The notes beneath the pieces were generated by a model. It saw nothing but the letters and a program-made list of their open reading frames with translations. It made no database searches and was not told where the DNA came from. Made by a program: the position numbers and the translations under genes. This document shows positions 1-9,057 of a stretch of DNA of 64,000 nt, one piece after another; the first letter of the stretch is position 1, and each line of letters starts with the position of its first letter. The DNA is from Enterococcus canis NBRC 100695 (GTDB lineage Bacteria > Bacillota > Bacilli > Lactobacillales > Enterococcaceae). The stretch spans positions 1-64,000 of the forward strand of contig NZ_BCQJ01000006.1 of NCBI RefSeq assembly GCF_001544375.1, read 5' to 3'.

Positions 1-49
1 AAAAAAGAAAAATATCTGGCTTCCAAAACTGATAGCTGATGAAGCAAAA

Positions 50-83
50 AATCCCGCTGCTTAACATGCAGCGGGATTTTTTT
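50..83. terminator. Bidirectional rho-independent terminator
   Basis: Perfect 10-bp stem ATCCCGCTGC / GCAGCGGGAT with a TTAACAT loop, followed by a T-run on the + strand and by T-rich sequence on the minus strand as well. It lies just beyond the stop of the PfoR-type gene, so it probably ends the bkd operon transcript and possibly an incoming + transcript. Confidence 0.85.
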
Positions 84-127
84 AGTCAAGACCAACCCGA
101 TTACCCTTGAAAGCTCACCTTGACGTG

Positions 128-1202
128 TTATTGGATAAATTTAAAGATTTCATTGTCATACAGATGCAGGACCTTGCGGCATAGGAGATCAATGAAGAAC
201 CCGGCCACAAATGGGATAACGAAGAAGGCCATCAGTACGCCGACAATCGCCAAGCCGGTACCACCGGTAGCATTATTGAAGGCCGAGATCGGACCTACCA
301 AGCCAACGATCCCAAAACCAGCTGAGGCAGGCGTTCCTAAAATGTTAAAGAAGTAGACTCCCAGACCTGAAATAATGGCATTTAGAATCACTGGTACAGC
401 TAAAATTGGAATACTTGATCAAATTAGGAATCATCATCTTCATAGCCCCAAGTAAAATCGCTAAGGTGACCCCTTTTTCATTGACCTTCATAGAGCCGAT
501 AACCAAAATCGCGGTACAGGCTGTTACCCCCACTGCCGCAGCGCCGGCACCTAGTCCAGCAACCCCAATGGCAATCCCAATGGCCACCGTAGAGATTGGT
601 GAAATAATCAGAATGGCAAAAGAGATACAAATCAGAATCGACATCACAAATGGTTGTAGGTTGGTAAAGCTGTTGATCATATTGCCGATACCCACCGTAA
701 TCAAGCGCACGTAAGGGAGTGCTAGCAAGCCGACAAAGCCGACCCCCGCCCCGACAATGATTGGCAGCAGTAAAATCGTCAAGGAACCCAGCTTGTTCCC
801 AATCAGTCGCGTCACAAAGGCGGCCAAAGCACAAATCAACATAATGTTGATTAAGTCTCCAATCCCCACCATGGAAACGACGCCGTCTTGGACGACATAG
901 GCGCCAGAGCCCAGGAAGGCCGCTGCCCCAATCAAGGTACACTGCATGGGATTTAACGCAAATTGCATGCCCACCAGAACCCCAATAATGACTGGGGCGA
1001 TAAATTGCATGACAACAACAACATCCAACATACTTTGAAAAATTTCATTATACGTGGTTAAAAATTTAAAGATCTCAGACAAGATCGCATTAGCGATCAG
1101 TGCAACAACGACCCCTGTCGCGGTCCCCGCCAAGACTTTATTTAAATAGTCTTTGGCGGTTAAGCGATCGGAGGCAACGGCAGCAGCTTGTGCCATTTTC
1201 AT
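128..1202 (-). pseudogene. PfoR-type membrane protein (PTS EIIC-like family), frameshifted
   Basis: Multi-spanning membrane protein resembling the PfoR/COG3641 family (EIIC_2-like). The first frame runs from about 1196 and is in frame only to about 411; the C-terminal 80-odd residues, from PILAVPVILNAI onward, continue in another frame down to the stop at 128. One extra T at 410/411 explains the break (AAG TAT T CCA ATT), and the rejoined length of about 355 residues fits the family. Of two possible starts, ATG 1196 is better: AGGAGG at 1205-1210 lies 8 nt from it but only 2 nt from ATG 1202. The E2 stop codon lies inside this ribosome binding site, so it is the last gene of the bkd operon. 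It is either a real lesion or a single-base sequence error. Confidence 0.75.
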
Positions 1203-1208
1203 CCCCTC

Positions 1209-2522
1209 CTAGTATAGTTGTGATACGCTATCAAATTTGGCTAGATTTTCTTTGATATCATTTAGGAAACGACCAGCTTGTAGACCATCTAAGATGCGGT
1301 GGTCGATTGAAAGACATAAGTTGACCATATCGGCCGTCTTAAAGCCGCCGTCTTTTGTTGGTACGACACGCTTGGTGATGCCTTCGACTTGCAGGATAGC
1401 GGCTTGTGGATAATTGATGATTCCCATGGACTGTACTGAGCCAAAGGTCCCGGTGTTATTAACCGTAAAGGTGCCACCTTGCATTTCGCTATTGGATAAG
1501 CTGCCTTGGTGGACAGCGTCCGCTAAGCGTTTCGCTTCCTTGGCAATCCCGGTGACAGACAATTGGTCCGCGTTCTTGATTACCGGTACAAAGAGATTTT
1601 CTTCGCCGGCTACCGCAATCGAAATGTTGATATCCTTATGGTAAATAATGTTGCCGTTATCCCAGGAAGTATTGAGCTTAGGATTGTTCTTCAAGGCTTG
1701 AACCACTGCTTTAATAAAGAATGGGAAGAAGGATAGCGGTACGCCTTCCGTTTTCTTGAAGTTGTCTTTCGCTTCATTGCGTAACGTTACTAAATTGCTG
1801 ACATCGGCTTCCACCATCAGCCAAGCATGAGGAATCTCAGTAACACTTTGAACCATCTTCTTGGCAATCGCTTTGCGGACACCATCGGCTGGTACAACTT
1901 CATCACGATCTGTCGTTGGTACTGGCGCTGGTCGCGCTGCTTGTGTAGGTGCTGCTTGCGTAGACGCCGTAGCGGTTGGTGCTGGTGTCGTAGCGGTTGC
2001 ACTAACAGTTGCCGTTTCAACCGGTGCTTTAGTTGGTGCAGCTGCTGGATCAAAATTCAGTAGATCCTTTTTAGTAATCCGGCCATCATGACCGGTGCCG
2101 GTTACTTGCGCCAAATCAATCCCTTTTTCTTGGGCTAAGCGCATCACGACAGGTGAATAACGAGCACCACTGGTTTTTTCCTTACTAGCAACAGGCGCGG
2201 CTGCTTTCGGTGCTTCGCTAGCCGCCACACTAGGTTCAGCGGGTGCGGCTTTCACTTCTGGTGTCGGCTCACTGGTGCCACCTGCAACTTCGATACTTAA
2301 AATATCCGTGCCAATCGGTACTTCTTGATCTGCTTCCACTAATAATTCTTTCACGACACCGTCAAAATTAGACGGAATTTCTGACGTGACTTTATCCGAA
2401 ACGACCTCTGCAATGGGGTCGTATTTTTTGATTTCATCGCCGGGTTTTACTAACCACAGTGTAATCGTTGCTTCGTGAACACTTTCCCCGAGACCGGGCA
2501 TTTGGATCTTTTCGATACTCAT
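1209..2522 (-). CDS. bkdC: Branched-chain alpha-keto acid dehydrogenase E2 (dihydrolipoyl acyltransferase)
   Basis: 437 residues. Core of the branched-chain keto acid dehydrogenase complex; moves the acyl group from E1-bound thiamine diphosphate to CoA through a lipoyl arm. An N-terminal lipoyl domain has the lipoylation site SDKVTSEIPS (K44). An Ala/Pro/Thr-rich linker follows, then an E3/E1-binding domain around residues 120-157 (RYSPVVMRLA, DGRITKKDLL), a second Ala/Thr/Pro linker, and the catalytic domain ending with the active-site motif DHRILDG. The start ATG 2522 has GGAGGGATTTTC in front. It follows E1-beta by 11 nt in the operon. Long repetitive shadow ORFs across the linker are artefacts of its composition. 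Confidence 0.93.
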   Translation of the reverse strand: MSIEKIQMPGLGESVHEATITLWLVKPGDEIKKYDPIAEVVSDKVTSEIPSNFDGVVKELLVEADQEVPIGTDILSIEVAGGTSEPTPEVKAAPAEPSVAASEAPKAAAPVASKEKTSGARYSPVVMRLAQEKGIDLAQVTGTGHDGRITKKDLLNFDPAAAPTKAPVETATVSATATTPAPTATASTQAAPTQAARPAPVPTTDRDEVVPADGVRKAIAKKMVQSVTEIPHAWLMVEADVSNLVTLRNEAKDNFKKTEGVPLSFFPFFIKAVVQALKNNPKLNTSWDNGNIIYHKDINISIAVAGEENLFVPVIKNADQLSVTGIAKEAKRLADAVHQGSLSNSEMQGGTFTVNNTGTFGSVQSMGIINYPQAAILQVEGITKRVVPTKDGGFKTADMVNLCLSIDHRILDGLQAGRFLNDIKENLAKFDSVSQLY

Positions 2523-2533
2523 GAAAATCCCTC

Positions 2534-3520
2534 CTAAAATTCTGCCAATTGACGCATTGCCGCTAACACTTTGTCTTCATTCACTAAGAATTCTCGTTCT
2601 AGATTCAACGCATACGGCATACTTGGTGTATCTGGACCAGCCAAACGTTGAATTGGCGCATCGAGATCAAAGAGTGCGTCTTCGGCGATGATGGCCGCGA
2701 TGTCACTAATAACGGCACCTTCTTTATTGTCTTCGCTGACTAATAGCACTTTCCCGGTCTTCTTAGCAGCTGCTACTAACGTTTCTTTGTCTAATGGATA
2801 TAAGGAACGCACATCTACAACTTCAGCCTCAATACCTTCCTTACTCAAGGTTTCCGCCGCCTTCAGCGCATGGTGGAGCACCATCCCATAACCAATTACG
2901 GTAATGTCGTCTCCTTCGCGCACCACGTTGGCTTTATCCAATGGCACCACATAATCATCTTCTGGAACATCGGCTTTCAATAGTCGATACAAGCGTTTAT
3001 GTTCATAGAAGAGCACCGGATCATCACTGCGAATCGCCGCCTTGATCATGCCTTTAGCATCATAAGGGTTGGAAGGCGTCACTACCCGTAAACCTGGTTG
3101 ACCAACTAAGATTTTTTCAGTGGATTGTGAGTGATAGAAACCGCCTCGCACGCCGCCGCCATAAGGTGTCCGGTAAACGATTGGTGCAATCCAATCACCG
3201 TTGGTCCGGTAGCGCATCCGTGAAGCTTCTGAAATAATTTGATTGACTGCTGGCAAAATGTAGTCGGCAAACTGGAACTCGCCAATCGCGCGGTAGCCGA
3301 CAATCCCTAAGCCCACCGCTAAACCACCAATTTCGCCTTCTGTTAAAGGTGTGTTAAAGACCCGTTTGTCGCCAAATTCAGCCGCTAATCCTTTAGTAAC
3401 GCCGAACACGCCGCCTTTATCGCCGCCAACATCTTCCCCGAAAATCACGACTTTTTCGTCACGCGCCATTTCTTCTGCGATTCCTCGATTGATCGCTTCT
3501 AAGTATGTCATTTCCGTCAT
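2534..3520 (-). CDS. bkdB: Branched-chain alpha-keto acid dehydrogenase E1 beta subunit
   Basis: About 328 residues, usual for the family. With E1-alpha it forms the thiamine-diphosphate decarboxylase that acts on keto acids from Val, Leu and Ile. The N-terminal half carries the conserved FGEDVGGDKGGVFGVT segment and the C-terminal half the transketolase-C fold with DVRSLYPLD. I prefer ATG 3520: GAGAGG sits directly against the upstream ATG 3529 but 9 nt from 3520. Gene order E3-E1a-E1b-E2 matches the enterococcal bkd cluster. Confidence 0.93.
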   Translation of the reverse strand: MTEMTYLEAINRGIAEEMARDEKVVIFGEDVGGDKGGVFGVTKGLAAEFGDKRVFNTPLTEGEIGGLAVGLGIVGYRAIGEFQFADYILPAVNQIISEASRMRYRTNGDWIAPIVYRTPYGGGVRGGFYHSQSTEKILVGQPGLRVVTPSNPYDAKGMIKAAIRSDDPVLFYEHKRLYRLLKADVPEDDYVVPLDKANVVREGDDITVIGYGMVLHHALKAAETLSKEGIEAEVVDVRSLYPLDKETLVAAAKKTGKVLLVSEDNKEGAVISDIAAIIAEDALFDLDAPIQRLAGPDTPSMPYALNLEREFLVNEDKVLAAMRQLAEF

Positions 3521-3541
3521 GGTATTCATCCTCTCTCGTTT

Positions 3542-4522
3542 TTATGCCCACACATTGTCGTTAATTGATTCCGGTGTAGGGTCTGGCATTGCTTCGGCTT
3601 CGTCCGTCGCTTGATTGATCATGTCTTTCATTTCTTTTTCTAAAGCGTCCATATCGGCTTGCGTCATGTAGCCTTCCTTAATCAATTGTTTTTGGAACGT
3701 GGTTAATGGATCATGCTTCTTCATTTCTTCCAGTTCTTCTTTAGAACGATAAACCGATTGGTCGTCATCGGAAGAGTGAGAAGTTAAACGTTCCACCATT
3801 ACTTCGATCAAGCTTGGTCCTTCTAATTTACGAGCACGGTCAGCCGCTTTCTTAAACGCCAGATACGTTGCGGCAAAGTCATTGCCATCAACGCGAATGC
3901 CTGGCATACCATAGGCCGCGCCACGGTCAGCCATTTTTTCTACCGAATATTGTTCGTTTTGGCCTACTGAAATGGCATATCCATTATTTTCAATGGCAAA
4001 AACCATTGGCAGCTTTTTAACGCCAGCAAAGTTCATGGCTTCATGGACTTCACCTTGGTTGGCAGAACCTTCCCCGGTGGTCACTAGGGTTACGTAATCT
4101 TCATCCCCTAAAAGGGCCCCATAAGCCACCCCAGTCGCCACTGGAAATTGGGTACTTACCGTAGAAGAATGGGAAACCACCCGATTCTTTTTATCACCAT
4201 AGTGGTTCGGCATTTGGCGACCATGAGAAGCTGGATCGTCGGCTTTCCCGAAGGAACCCATCAAGATTTCTTTAGTGGTGGTCCCCCAAGCCATAACCGC
4301 TGACATATCACGATAATAAGGTAAGAAATAATCCTTTTCCCGGTCAAAAGCCATCGCCATCGCGACTTGACCAACTTCAGCCCCTTGACCAGAAATGTTG
4401 AAGGATGTTTTCCCGATTCGCGTCAATTGCCATAACCGCTCATCTAGCCGTCTGCCTAACAACACCATTTTGTACGCGTTTACAATTTCTTCAGCGCTTA
4501 AACCTGTTTTCTTCAATTCCAT
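3542..4522 (-). CDS. bkdA: Branched-chain alpha-keto acid dehydrogenase E1 alpha subunit
   Basis: About 326 residues. Thiamine-diphosphate-binding subunit of E1. It has the ThDP/Mg2+ motif GEGSANQGEVHEAMNFA followed by VFAIENNGYAIS, and the phosphorylation-loop-like segment TSHSSDDDQS. An upstream GTG at 4531 is in frame, but it lies within the purine-rich GAAAGTGAG that probably acts as the ribosome binding site, so ATG 4522 (MELKKTG) is the better start. It sits between E3 and E1-beta in a tightly packed operon. Confidence 0.92.
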   Translation of the reverse strand: MELKKTGLSAEEIVNAYKMVLLGRRLDERLWQLTRIGKTSFNISGQGAEVGQVAMAMAFDREKDYFLPYYRDMSAVMAWGTTTKEILMGSFGKADDPASHGRQMPNHYGDKKNRVVSHSSTVSTQFPVATGVAYGALLGDEDYVTLVTTGEGSANQGEVHEAMNFAGVKKLPMVFAIENNGYAISVGQNEQYSVEKMADRGAAYGMPGIRVDGNDFAATYLAFKKAADRARKLEGPSLIEVMVERLTSHSSDDDQSVYRSKEELEEMKKHDPLTTFQKQLIKEGYMTQADMDALEKEMKDMINQATDEAEAMPDPTPESINDNVWA

Positions 4523-4538
4523 GATCTTCACTCACTTT

Positions 4539-5948
4539 CTATTTATGAATTGCTCTTCCAAAAGTATCTAATGCTGCTTCTTGAATGGCTTCTGACAACG
4601 TTGGGTGTGGATGGACAGCTTCGCCGATTTCATCAACTGCGGCGTCCATAAACATCGCCGTGCTGGCTTCGGAAATCAAATCGGTGGCATGGGGACCAAT
4701 AATGGAGACCCCTAAAAGATCATCCGTGTCTTCATCCCGCAAGACTTCCACAAAGCCGGCTGCTTGCCCAAAGATCAAGGCTTTCCCGTTGCCTTGGAAA
4801 TTGAAACGACCTGTTTTGACTTTGGTACCCTCCGGTACATTTTGACTGGTATAACCAACACTAGCAATTTCAGGACTTGTATAGGTACAGCGTGGTACTT
4901 GATGATAATCTAGCGGCATAGGCTCTTCATCAAACATATGATCCACTGCAATCTCGCCTTCCTTCATAGCCACATGGGCCAATTGTAAGGTGTCGATACA
5001 ATCGCCAATCGCGTAGATATGGCCTTCTGTCGTTTGGTAAAATTCGTTGACTTCAATCCCTTTTTGATTGTATTTCACTGAAGTATTTTGGAGTCCTAGC
5101 CCTTCGACATTGGCTTTACGTCCCACTGCTACCATCACTTTATCAAAATGCAAGATCTCTTCCCCAACAGTTACCGCCACTTCGTTACCCACAACCTCGG
5201 CTTTTTCAACTTTACTATCTAATAAGAGCTTCACACCAATCTGTTGCAATTGTTTCTGCAGTTCCCGTGAGATACTTGGACTTTCGTTGATAACTAGCCG
5301 GTCCAAAAATTCAATGATGGTCACTTCAGTACCCAGACGTTGCAGTAAAGAGGCCCATTCCACACCAATCACACCACCGCCGACAATCGCCACCTTCTTG
5401 GGCAATTCCTCTAAGGCCAGCATCCCGTTCGATGACAAGATATGCGTTTCGTCAATTGGCAGTGCTGGTAAGCTTTTCGGTGAGGAACCAGTAGCAATAA
5501 TCAATTTTTTCGGTACGATAATAATGTCTTCTTCGGCTTCATCATTGAAGGTCACCGCCACTGCCCCCGATACCGGTGAGAAGATAGAGGGTCCTAAAAC
5601 TGCCCCTTCGCCGTGGAGCACCGTGATTTTATTTTTCTTCATTAAGCCTTGGATTCCTTGATACAACTGATCCACGACTTTTTGCTTCCGCTCCTGCATT
5701 TTCAAGAAATCAACAGACAATTCGCCGGTGCGCATAATGCCAAAGTCTGCACTATTTTGATATTCTTCATATAACTCTGCGCTCCTTAGCAAAGCTTTTG
5801 TGGGAATACAACCGCGATGCAGGCAAGTGCCACCTATCTTTTCCTTTTCAACTAAAATGACCTTTTTCCCTAACTGCGCCGCATGAATCGCGGCCGCATA
5901 GCCGCCGGTCCCTGCGCCAAGTACTAATAGATCTGCTTCCATTACCAT
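4539..5948 (-). CDS. bkdD: Dihydrolipoyl dehydrogenase (E3) of the bkd complex
   Basis: 469 residues. FAD-dependent enzyme that reoxidises the E2 lipoyl arm with NAD+. Visible are the FAD dinucleotide fold VLGAGTGGYAAAIHAA, the redox disulfide GGTCLHRGCIPTK (C42 and C47), the NAD fold VAIVGGGVIGVEWAS, and the C-terminal active-site HPHPTLSE. The start ATG 5948 is preceded by GAGGTGAG at 8 nt spacing and overlaps the buk stop codon (ATGGTAA), pointing to translational coupling. Confidence 0.94.
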   Translation of the reverse strand: MVMEADLLVLGAGTGGYAAAIHAAQLGKKVILVEKEKIGGTCLHRGCIPTKALLRSAELYEEYQNSADFGIMRTGELSVDFLKMQERKQKVVDQLYQGIQGLMKKNKITVLHGEGAVLGPSIFSPVSGAVAVTFNDEAEEDIIIVPKKLIIATGSSPKSLPALPIDETHILSSNGMLALEELPKKVAIVGGGVIGVEWASLLQRLGTEVTIIEFLDRLVINESPSISRELQKQLQQIGVKLLLDSKVEKAEVVGNEVAVTVGEEILHFDKVMVAVGRKANVEGLGLQNTSVKYNQKGIEVNEFYQTTEGHIYAIGDCIDTLQLAHVAMKEGEIAVDHMFDEEPMPLDYHQVPRCTYTSPEIASVGYTSQNVPEGTKVKTGRFNFQGNGKALIFGQAAGFVEVLRDEDTDDLLGVSIIGPHATDLISEASTAMFMDAAVDEIGEAVHPHPTLSEAIQEAALDTFGRAIHK

Positions 5949-7030
5949 ACTTTGCTCACCTCTTCTGTTTCATATCGTTGCGCCGCTTCTTCGCCGGTTA
6001 GAACCCGTTTGACTCCTTCAAATAAGGCTTGCATCTCCATCGCACCCGGTACAATTTCGACTGGTGCGATCCAAGAAACATGACTAGCAATCCGCTTGGT
6101 TAAGCGTTCAGAATGGGCCATGCCGCCGGTTAGAATAATGAAATCAATGCGCCCTTCCAAGACCGCCGCCATTTCGCCAATCGCCTTCTGAATCTGATAG
6201 CACATGCCTTCCCAATAATAGGCCGCCTCTTGGTCTCCTGAAAGCATCTCGGTTTCGATTTTACGAAGGTCAATCTCATGGAGATAAGAATTCAAACCGC
6301 CTTGCCCGGCCAAAATTTTCTTGATTTGTGGCATTGTCAGCTGTTCCGTAACGATTTTTTCGGCAAAGTCGACTAATGGTAAGCCGCCGGTGCGCTCCGG
6401 TGTATAAGGTCCTTCACCATCTAAGCCATTCACCATATCAATGATTTTCCCTTGCCGATGGGCGCCGATACTGATGCCGCCGCCCAAATGAGCCACAATG
6501 ACATTACTATTTTGGTAGTCCTTTTGATTTTGATTCAAGACAAAACGCGCCGTCGCTTTTTGATTTAACACATGGCCGACACTCCGCCGTTCAATCCCCT
6601 TCAAGCCAGAGATTCGGGCGACAGGCTGCAACTCATCCACCACCACAGGGTCAACAATATAAGCTTGTACCTGATAGTCTTCCGCAAATTCATTGGCTAA
6701 AATAGCTCCCAGATTAGAGGCGTGGGTATTGTAGCGCTCCTCCGTCAAATCTCGCAGCATGGCCTCATCGACTTCAAAGGTGCCGCCGGGAATTGGCTTC
6801 AATAATCCACCGCGTCCCACGATTGCATCAAACTTACCGTGATAGCCACTTGTTAAAATAAAGCTTTCAATCGCTTTTTTGCGAAACTCTTTTTGAGGAA
6901 TGATCCCAGAAAATTTCGCTAATTCATCCACAGAATGATCAATCGTTTCTTCCGCGAGTAGCGCATCATCGGCGTAAATCGCCACCTTGGTTGTTGTCGA
7001 GCCAGGATTGATTACTAAGACATCACTCAT
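5942..7030 (-). CDS. buk: Butyrate kinase
   Basis: 362 residues. Acetokinase-family enzyme that makes ATP from butyryl- or branched-chain acyl-phosphate, the energy-yielding last step of keto acid breakdown. It shows the ASKHA phosphate loop INPGSTTTKVAIY, VGRGGLLKPIPGGT, and the late GGMAHSERL motif. An in-frame GTG at 7039 lies inside the ribosome binding site GGAGGTGAGG, so ATG 7030 is the start. It overlaps the ptb stop by 8 nt. Confidence 0.94.
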   Translation of the reverse strand: MSDVLVINPGSTTTKVAIYADDALLAEETIDHSVDELAKFSGIIPQKEFRKKAIESFILTSGYHGKFDAIVGRGGLLKPIPGGTFEVDEAMLRDLTEERYNTHASNLGAILANEFAEDYQVQAYIVDPVVVDELQPVARISGLKGIERRSVGHVLNQKATARFVLNQNQKDYQNSNVIVAHLGGGISIGAHRQGKIIDMVNGLDGEGPYTPERTGGLPLVDFAEKIVTEQLTMPQIKKILAGQGGLNSYLHEIDLRKIETEMLSGDQEAAYYWEGMCYQIQKAIGEMAAVLEGRIDFIILTGGMAHSERLTKRIASHVSWIAPVEIVPGAMEMQALFEGVKRVLTGEEAAQRYETEEVSKVW

Positions 7031-7853
7031 GCTCCTCACCTCCCAATTGCTTCATGGCAAATTCCAAAGATAAAAGCTTGCTTTCGGCTGAATCACTCCG
7101 GGAAGTCAATACGATAGGAACCTTGGTGCCCACAATCGTGCCCCCCATCACAGCCTGTCCAAACAGCAATAGTGACTTGTACAGCACATTACCAGTATCA
7201 ATCGTTGGAACCACTAACACATCTGCGTCACCCGCAATTGGTCCCGTAAAGTGCTTGTGGGCCACCGCTTCCTTTGACAACGCCAAGTCCAAGGATAACG
7301 GACCATAAACAGTTGCCCTGCGGTCTTGCATTTGCTCAGTCACTTCTTTCGCTAAAACCGAAGAAGGCATTTTCGGATTGAAAATCTCCGCCGAGCTGAG
7401 TAAGGCGACCTTAGGCTCCTCAATGCCAATTTTTTGAGCCGTGGTAATCGCATTGTCTGCAATTTGAACCAGCTGCTCGACATCTGGTGCGATATTCATC
7501 CCTGAGTCAGTCAATAAAATCGGGCGATCCATTTGCGGCAAGTGAATCATGGCCACATGGGAAAGCAATTTTTGTTGCCGCAGATCATATTCTTTCTTCA
7601 AGACTTCCTTTAATAAGTCATGCGTCTGAACAATCCCTTTCATCAGGATTTGTGCTTCCCCTGTCGCAACACTTTTGACCGCCGTGCTGATGACGGTCTC
7701 TGGTGAACAAGCAACAAAGTGATAATCACCTGCGCCGTTATCTTCTACATCATAGATTGTGAAATCGATTTTTGAACCAAATTTTTGTTTAGCTTTCGTG
7801 ATGGCTTCACGAATCTCCGGGTTCGCTCCCCCCGGAATCGCTATTGTAGTCAT
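7023..7853 (-). CDS. ptb: Phosphate butyryltransferase
   Basis: 276 residues. Converts branched-chain or butyryl-CoA and phosphate to the acyl phosphate used by Buk. Phosphate acetyl/butyryl-transferase family, with LLTDSGMNIAPD and a C-terminal TGNVLYKSLLLFG segment. ATG 7853 is chosen over GTG 7862, because that GTG is part of the GAGAGGTGAG ribosome binding site. It is the first gene of the operon; the predicted promoter leaves a leader of only about 20 nt. Confidence 0.93.
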   Translation of the reverse strand: MTTIAIPGGANPEIREAITKAKQKFGSKIDFTIYDVEDNGAGDYHFVACSPETVISTAVKSVATGEAQILMKGIVQTHDLLKEVLKKEYDLRQQKLLSHVAMIHLPQMDRPILLTDSGMNIAPDVEQLVQIADNAITTAQKIGIEEPKVALLSSAEIFNPKMPSSVLAKEVTEQMQDRRATVYGPLSLDLALSKEAVAHKHFTGPIAGDADVLVVPTIDTGNVLYKSLLLFGQAVMGGTIVGTKVPIVLTSRSDSAESKLLSLEFAMKQLGGEEHE

Positions 7854-7876
7854 CTGTCTCACCTCTCCTCACAATC

Positions 7877-7905
7877 ATCATACGAAAAGTAAAGCGCTTT
7901 CTCAA
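7877..7905 (-). promoter_or_regulatory. Promoter of the ptb-buk-bkd operon
   Basis: On the minus strand, TTGAGA (7900-7905) and TATGAT (7877-7882) are separated by 17 nt, a good housekeeping-sigma promoter. It lies just upstream of the ptb ribosome binding site. Confidence 0.75.
7888..7903. promoter_or_regulatory. Catabolite-responsive element (cre, CcpA site)
   Basis: Palindromic core AAAGCGCTTT at 7891-7900, inside TGAGAAAGCGCTTTAC on the minus strand, matches the cre consensus. It sits inside the -35/spacer region of the ptb promoter, where bound CcpA would block RNA polymerase. This predicts glucose repression of the operon. Confidence 0.75.
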
Positions 7906-8352
7906 CTCTTCACCTAACCCACAATACTTATTTAATAAGGAGACTTTTCACAAAGTTTGTTGGGTATGAGCTGTTATCCTAAAAAAAGAGCAGGCGAAAA
8001 CCCTTGTCGTGCCTATGGTTTTCCAGTTTTTCAACTAGCAGAGAAAATTAGAAAAATAGTATTATGATTAAAATAACGCAAGTTTGTTCTTATTTTTATA
8101 TTTTTTGTGAAAAAGCGAAAATTTAGAAAAGGGGGAATTGATGGGGGTAGCGTGAGATACGCCTCACTATTGTAGTAAAGATACTAGATACTAAACTCTC
8201 TTACAGCACTATTTATAACTAAGTTTTTTTGACATATCAGGTTTTATGTCAAAATTTCTTACTACCGCAAGCACTAATTTTTGCTAGAAAATGAAAGAAG
8301 TTCTATCATCAAAGCAAGAGAAGCGTAGGCTTCTATTATTGGAGGGAGCAAA
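7906..8352. other. Intergenic region upstream of two divergent genes
   Basis: AT-rich stretch without a credible ORF. It holds the upstream side of the bkd promoter, a weak 7-bp dyad (GAAAACC / GGTTTTC near 7998-8025, no T-tract), and an inverted repeat TTTGACAT-N10-ATGTCAAA (8228-8235 / 8246-8253) about 100 bp before the next gene. Confidence 0.6.
8228..8253. promoter_or_regulatory. Inverted repeat, possible operator
   Basis: Perfect 8-bp arms TTTGACAT and ATGTCAAA with a 10-bp gap (centre spacing 18 bp). One arm contains a TTGACA hexamer that could be a -35 element, but no convincing -10 follows at 16-18 nt. Confidence 0.4.
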
Positions 8353-8991
8353 ATGAAACAAGTTGTGATTTTAGGCGCTCACGGACAAATTGCACGTCTA
8401 GTAACAGCCATGCTGCTGAAAGAGTCTGTCCATCAAACCCTGTTTCTTCGTCATGCTAACCGTTTAACAGTGACCGATACCGCTAAAGAAACCTTATTAG
8501 AAGGCGATACTAGCAATCTAACTGATTTAGAACGGGCACTAAGCGGTCAAGACATCGTCTATGCTAACTTGGCCGGAAAAAATATCGTCCAACAAGCCCA
8601 AAATATCGTGACCGCTATGAAAAGCCAGCAAGTAAAGCGACTAATCTGGATCTCGACATTAGGTATCTATGATGAAGTCCCTGGTACTTTTGGTCAATGG
8701 AACCATGACATGCTAGATGGCGGTTATTTGGAAGACTATGCAGCCGCAGCTAGAATCATTGAGACATCAAACCTTGACTACACCATCATCCGTCCCGCTT
8801 GGCTCACTAATAAAGACGAGGTTGATTTTGAATTGACACAAAAAGGAGAAGCTTTCAAAGGAACCGAGGTTTCTCGTAAAAGCATCGCCGCTTTAGTCAC
8901 TCAACTAATAATCACGCCAGAAACAGCGCTTCATGCTTCCCTGGGCGTGGACAAACCCGGAACTGCTGGGGATAAACCAGCCTGGTATTAG
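8353..8991 (+). CDS. NAD(P)-binding (NmrA/SDR-like) protein
   Basis: 212 residues. Atypical short-chain dehydrogenase-like fold: N-terminal nucleotide-binding motif VVILGAHGQIARLV (GxxGxxA type), a DxS acidic position after beta-3 (EGDTSNL), WISTLGIYDE, and DYTIIRPAWLT near the substrate region. Such proteins are oxidoreductases or NADPH-sensing regulators; the substrate cannot be read from sequence. The start has GGAGGGAGCAAA upstream. It is monocistronic, ending at a strong terminator, and a dyad upstream may be its operator. Confidence 0.85.
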   Translation: MKQVVILGAHGQIARLVTAMLLKESVHQTLFLRHANRLTVTDTAKETLLEGDTSNLTDLERALSGQDIVYANLAGKNIVQQAQNIVTAMKSQQVKRLIWISTLGIYDEVPGTFGQWNHDMLDGGYLEDYAAAARIIETSNLDYTIIRPAWLTNKDEVDFELTQKGEAFKGTEVSRKSIAALVTQLIITPETALHASLGVDKPGTAGDKPAWY

Positions 8992-9003
8992 TGTCCAATA
9001 CGC

Positions 9004-9051
9004 AAAAACGCACAAGAATCACCTTTTATTAGATGATTCTTGTGCGTTTTT
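9004..9051. terminator. Bidirectional terminator between convergent genes
   Basis: Perfect 18-bp stem beginning AAAAACGCACAAG and ending CTTGTGCGTTTTT, with A/T flanks suited to both strands. It serves the SDR-like gene on + and the lipoprotein gene on minus. Confidence 0.9.
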
Positions 9052-9057
9052 AGTTCG

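Noticed and set aside
1827-2091. Overlapping + and minus ORFs rich in Arg/Cys/Trp or Ala/Val
   Set aside because: They are shadows of the Ala/Thr/Pro linker of the E2 protein and lack ribosome binding sites.
7998-8025. Short dyad GAAAACC / GGTTTTC as a terminator
   Set aside because: Only 7 bp, a long loop and no proper T-tract.
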